Part shown: piece after piece, positions 61,416 to 64,000 of the stretch | How positions within the stretch are numbered: the first letter of the stretch is position 1 | Layout: each line of letters starts with the position of its first letter | From: JAAYED01 sp040772225 | Lineage (GTDB): Bacteria; Chloroflexota; Anaerolineae; UBA1429 | NCBI GenBank assembly: GCA_040772225.1 | Contig: JAXGYO010000002.1 | Span: 1,550,001-1,614,000 of the forward strand | Direction: 5' to 3' | Length of the DNA stretch: 64,000 nucleotides | Translations under genes and position numbers: made by a program | Notes under the pieces: generated by a model | The model's database searches: none | What the model saw: the letters and a program-made list of their open reading frames with translations, nothing else | Told to the model about the DNA's origin: nothing

Positions 61416-62447
61416 TCAGGCACCAGGAGGCGTGACCTCACGTCCCTGATAGTGCTGCTGGTAGTAGGACTGATAGTGCTCGCCTGACTTGATCTTGCGC
61501 CACCACCACTCGTTGTCCATATACCAGCGCACCGTCCGCTCCAGCGCGCTATTAAAGTCATGCCGGGGCCGCCAGCCCAGCGCCTTGATCTTGTCCACGT
61601 TTAGCGCATAGCGCCGGTCGTGGCCCGGCCGGTCGGTGATATACTGCAACAGTGACTCGGGTTTTCCCACGATCGCCAGCAGTTTCGTGGCCATCTCGAT
61701 GTTGCGGGTTTCGACACCCGTCCCGAGGTTGTAAATCTCGCCCAGGGCGCCTCGATGGAGCACGACATCGATCCCTTCGCAGTGGTCGCCGACGTACTGA
61801 TAGTCGCGCATCTGCAGGCCATCGCCATAGATAGGCAGGGGCTTGTCGTCCAGCGCGTTGGTGACAAACAGCGGGACCACCTTTTCCGGGTACTGGTAGG
61901 GGCCGATGCTGTTGGAGCCGCGCGTGATGGTGACGGGCAGACCAAAGCTGGTAAAGTAGGCAAGCACCATCAGATCGCCGCCGGCCTTGCTGGCCGAGTA
62001 GGGGCTGCGCGTCTCGATGCGGTCGGTCTCCACCGAAGCACCCTCGAGCACCTGGCCATAGACTTCATCGGTACTGACCTGGTGGTAGCGCTCGAGCTTG
62101 AGGTCCTTGGCCGCCTCGAGAAGTACAAAGGTCCCATACACGTCGGTCATCACAAAGCTCCCCGCATCGGAGAGCGAGCGGTCCACGTGAGTCTCGGCCG
62201 CAAAGTTGACGATGGTGTCGATCTGGTGCTCCGCGATGGCGCTGCGCACGCCCGCCGCGTCGCAGATATCGCCCTGAACAAAGGCGTACCTGGGGTCGTC
62301 CGAGACATCCTTTAGATTATCCAGGTTGCCGGCGTAGGTAAGCTTGTCATAGACGACAATGGTATAGTCTGGATGCGCCCTGAGCATATGGTGCACAAAG
62401 TTGGAGCCAATGAACCCTGCTCCGCCTGTCACAAGTATATTCTTCAT
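61416..62447 (-). CDS. rfbB: dTDP-glucose 4,6-dehydratase
   Basis: The 343-residue protein has the extended SDR pattern: NILVTGGAGFIGSNFVHHML (GxxGxxG, about 3-22), VVYDKLTYAGNLDNLKDV, NFAAETHVDRSL, the catalytic STDEVYGQVLEG and YSASKAGGD (Tyr-x-x-x-Lys, about 157), GPYQYPEKVVPLFV and a C-terminal WYMDNEWWWRKI, all as in RmlB/RfbB. It converts dTDP-glucose to the 4-keto-6-deoxy sugar for rhamnose or related surface sugars. Other rml genes are not adjacent; the convergent GT2 gene may share the pathway. A promoter lies at 62513-62541. Confidence 0.95.
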   Translation of the reverse strand: MKNILVTGGAGFIGSNFVHHMLRAHPDYTIVVYDKLTYAGNLDNLKDVSDDPRYAFVQGDICDAAGVRSAIAEHQIDTIVNFAAETHVDRSLSDAGSFVMTDVYGTFVLLEAAKDLKLERYHQVSTDEVYGQVLEGASVETDRIETRSPYSASKAGGDLMVLAYFTSFGLPVTITRGSNSIGPYQYPEKVVPLFVTNALDDKPLPIYGDGLQMRDYQYVGDHCEGIDVVLHRGALGEIYNLGTGVETRNIEMATKLLAIVGKPESLLQYITDRPGHDRRYALNVDKIKALGWRPRHDFNSALERTVRWYMDNEWWWRKIKSGEHYQSYYQQHYQGREVTPPGA

Positions 62448-62512
62448 CGTTCTCCTTGCCTGTCGCCAGGGCGCAGTGCCTATGACTGATCAAGCGCCCT
62501 GCCCGCGCCGTG

Positions 62513-62541
62513 ATTCTAGACGCGCCCACGCCGTTTGCCAA
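62513..62541 (-). promoter_or_regulatory. Promoter of rfbB
   Basis: On the minus strand TTGGCA (62541-62536), 17-bp spacer and TAGAAT (62518-62513), identical hexamers and spacing to the dehydrogenase promoter at 34703-34731. Confidence 0.55.
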
Positions 62542-62591
62542 GCGGTCACCGCGCGCGGCATGCCACAACGTCTTGTCAAAAAGGTAGGGTT

Positions 62592-64000
62592 GTGATCGCC
62601 CGCGCCCTCGCCCGGTTGCAGAGCGCGCCCGATTATGCCGGGCAGATCGTCCACATCGAGATGCTGCCCGCCCGCGAGGCACGCTACGAGGCGCTAACAC
62701 GTCCTCTGCCCCCGCCTTTGGAAGACATTCTGCAGCGTCGCGGCATCAGCGGCCTCTACACCCACCAGGCCTGCGCCATCGATGCGGCACGCGAGGGCGA
62801 AAACGTGCTGGTGGCCACGGGCACGGCCAGCGGCAAGACCCTCTGCTACAACCTCCCTGTGTTGGAGAGGATTCTCGTCGATCCCATGGCCCGGGCGCTG
62901 TATCTGTTTCCCACCAAAGCGCTGGCCCAGGACCAGACACGCTCGCTGTCCGAGCTGGTGGCCGGCAGCGCGCTCGCAGGCCTGCGCCAGGGCGTTTACG
63001 ACGGGGACACCGAGCCAGGAGCGCGCACCCGCCTGCGCCGGCATGCCTCCGTCATTCTCTCGAATCCGGACATGCTCCATGTGGGGATCCTGCCCAACCA
63101 TACTGGCTGGGCCACCTTCTTCCGGCACCTGGCCATTGTCGTACTGGACGAGGCGCATGTTTACCGGGGCATCTTTGGCTCGCATGTGGCGCTGCTGATG
63201 CGCCGCCTGCGGAGGGTGGCAGCCCAATACGGCGCGGCACCCCAATTCATCCTCTGCTCGGCGACGATTGCCAACGGCGGTGCACACGCCGAGAGGCTCA
63301 TTGGACAACCCGTCACGGTGGTCGACACCGATGGCTCGCCCGCGGGCCCACGCCAGTTTGTGTTCTGGAATCCGCCGCTGACAGACCCTCAGCATGGCAC
63401 ACGCCACAGTATAAACGCAGAGGCCGCGGGCATTCTCGCGACGCTGGTGCGCGAGGGGGTGCGCAACATCACCTTTGTGCGGGCCCGCAAGCTCGCCGAA
63501 TTGATCTATCTGTACGCGCGGGATGGACTGGCCAAAGACCAGGGAGATCTCGCCGACCGGATCGCACCCTATCGCGCTGGCTACCTGGCCGCCGAGCGGC
63601 GCGAGATCGAGCGCCGCCTGTTTTCCGGCGAATTGCTGGCCGTAGTCTCCACCAATGCCCTGGAGTTGGGGATCGATGTGGGGCATCTCGCCGCCACCGT
63701 GCTGGTCGGCTACCCGGGGACCATCGCCAGCACATGGCAGCAAGCGGGTCGTGCCGGGCGCGGCCGCGACGAGTCGCTGACCGTGCTGCTGGGGTACAGC
63801 AATCCGCTGGATCAGTATTTCATGCGCCACCCTCAGGAACTGTTCAGCCGCTCGCCCGAGCATGCACTGACCAACCCAGAGAACGCGCATCTCCTGCGCG
63901 GACACCTGCAGTGTGCAGCGTACGAGGTGCCGCTTGGCGAGCAGGACCTGGCGCTCTTTGGCCGAACGGCAAGCACGCTCCTGAGGAATCTGGTCAGTGA
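62592..64000 (+). CDS. DEAD/DEAH-box helicase of the Hrq1/MrfA (YprA) type, truncated by the right edge
   Basis: The GTG at 62592 follows AGGTAGGG and opens a frame to the window end (469 codons present). It reads motif Q-like ISGLYTHQACAIDAA, motif I VATGTASGKTL (about 77-87), motif Ia LYLFPTKALAQDQ, VILSNPDMLH, motif II LDEAHVYRG (DEAH), motif III LCSATIAN, then the second RecA domain with TFVRARKLAELIYLY, LLAVVSTNALELGIDVG and GTIASTWQQAGRAGRGRDE (motif VI). The order and the VATGTASGKT motif fit the Hrq1/YprA group of 3'-5' helicases acting in interstrand crosslink and mitomycin repair. The C-terminal DUF1998 domain expected for this group would lie beyond the window. It diverges from rfbB. 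Confidence 0.88.
   Translation, partial: MIARALARLQSAPDYAGQIVHIEMLPAREARYEALTRPLPPPLEDILQRRGISGLYTHQACAIDAAREGENVLVATGTASGKTLCYNLPVLERILVDPMARALYLFPTKALAQDQTRSLSELVAGSALAGLRQGVYDGDTEPGARTRLRRHASVILSNPDMLHVGILPNHTGWATFFRHLAIVVLDEAHVYRGIFGSHVALLMRRLRRVAAQYGAAPQFILCSATIANGGAHAERLIGQPVTVVDTDGSPAGPRQFVFWNPPLTDPQHGTRHSINAEAAGILATLVREGVRNITFVRARKLAELIYLYARDGLAKDQGDLADRIAPYRAGYLAAERREIERRLFSGELLAVVSTNALELGIDVGHLAATVLVGYPGTIASTWQQAGRAGRGRDESLTVLLGYSNPLDQYFMRHPQELFSRSPEHALTNPENAHLLRGHLQCAAYEVPLGEQDLALFGRTASTLLRNLVS

Noticed and set aside
62694..63905. Minus-strand open frame of 403 codons at the right edge
   Set aside because: Antisense to a helicase with ordered motifs Ia, II, III and VI; the minus-strand translation has none.

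Overview
The window reads as chromosomal DNA of a free-living, GC-rich (about 60 %) bacterium, most likely a member of the Chloroflexota (Anaerolineae-like). This is inferred from gene style, not from a marker tree: many single-pass or lipid-anchored surface proteins with Thr/Pro stalks, PA14 and beta-propeller domains, TPR proteins and an ADP-ribosylglycohydrolase-lectin fusion, mixed with ordinary housekeeping genes. Promoters look like standard sigma70 type (TTGACA/TATAAT, several with extended -10). Nothing suggests a prophage, transposon, integron or CRISPR array.

Layout. 1-7320: a truncated lipoprotein gene on the minus strand, then a plus-strand run of M50 protease, triple-PA14 protein, acetamidase/formamidase, GT4 glycosyltransferase and nucleoside hydrolase. 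7335-11833: an ADP-ribosylglycohydrolase-lectin fusion (minus) diverges from an enolase-superfamily dehydratase (plus); four DnaA-box-like 9-mers lie between their promoters. A stalked membrane protein follows. 11848-17643: a B12-binding radical SAM protein, then a frameshifted MarR regulator and a two-gene heterodimeric ABC exporter. 17736-24463 (minus): M20 peptidase, leucyl aminopeptidase, ComEA-like protein, an unknown protein, UV endonuclease UvsE and a GH32 fructosidase, closely spaced. 24566-32168: TPR protein, a 57-residue membrane protein, Obg, NadD, a class V aminotransferase, a DUF1638-like protein and transketolase. 32193-40991: MFS transporter and tartrate/malate-type dehydrogenase, a polytopic membrane protein, RecN, class I aldolase, NAD kinase and HisRS. 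41116-45178 (minus): DUF5107-type lipoprotein, zinc-ribbon/TPR protein and a translin/TRAX-like protein. 45233-57114: tRNA-Thr(CGT), an esterase, an unusual hairpin locus, DnaE, a very large beta-propeller/transmembrane/NTPase protein, a TM1367-like protein, an Rrf2 regulator and a flavoprotein. 57111-64000: SEC-C protein, HAD phosphatase, galactokinase, GT2, RfbB, and a DEAD/DEAH helicase cut by the right edge.

The most unusual items are (i) the 1257-residue protein at 50507-54280, which couples an exported Asp-box beta-propeller through one membrane helix to a cytoplasmic P-loop NTPase with a winged-helix tail; (ii) the DnaA-box cluster at 9514-9563; (iii) a bacterial translin/TRAX-like protein that keeps the Glu-x-x-Glu and Asp positions of the TRAX nuclease site; and (iv) the mutually exclusive hairpins at 46412-46493. 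Gene starts were chosen from Shine-Dalgarno spacing and family N-termini and differ in places from the longest open frame. All functional calls rest on motif recognition by eye.
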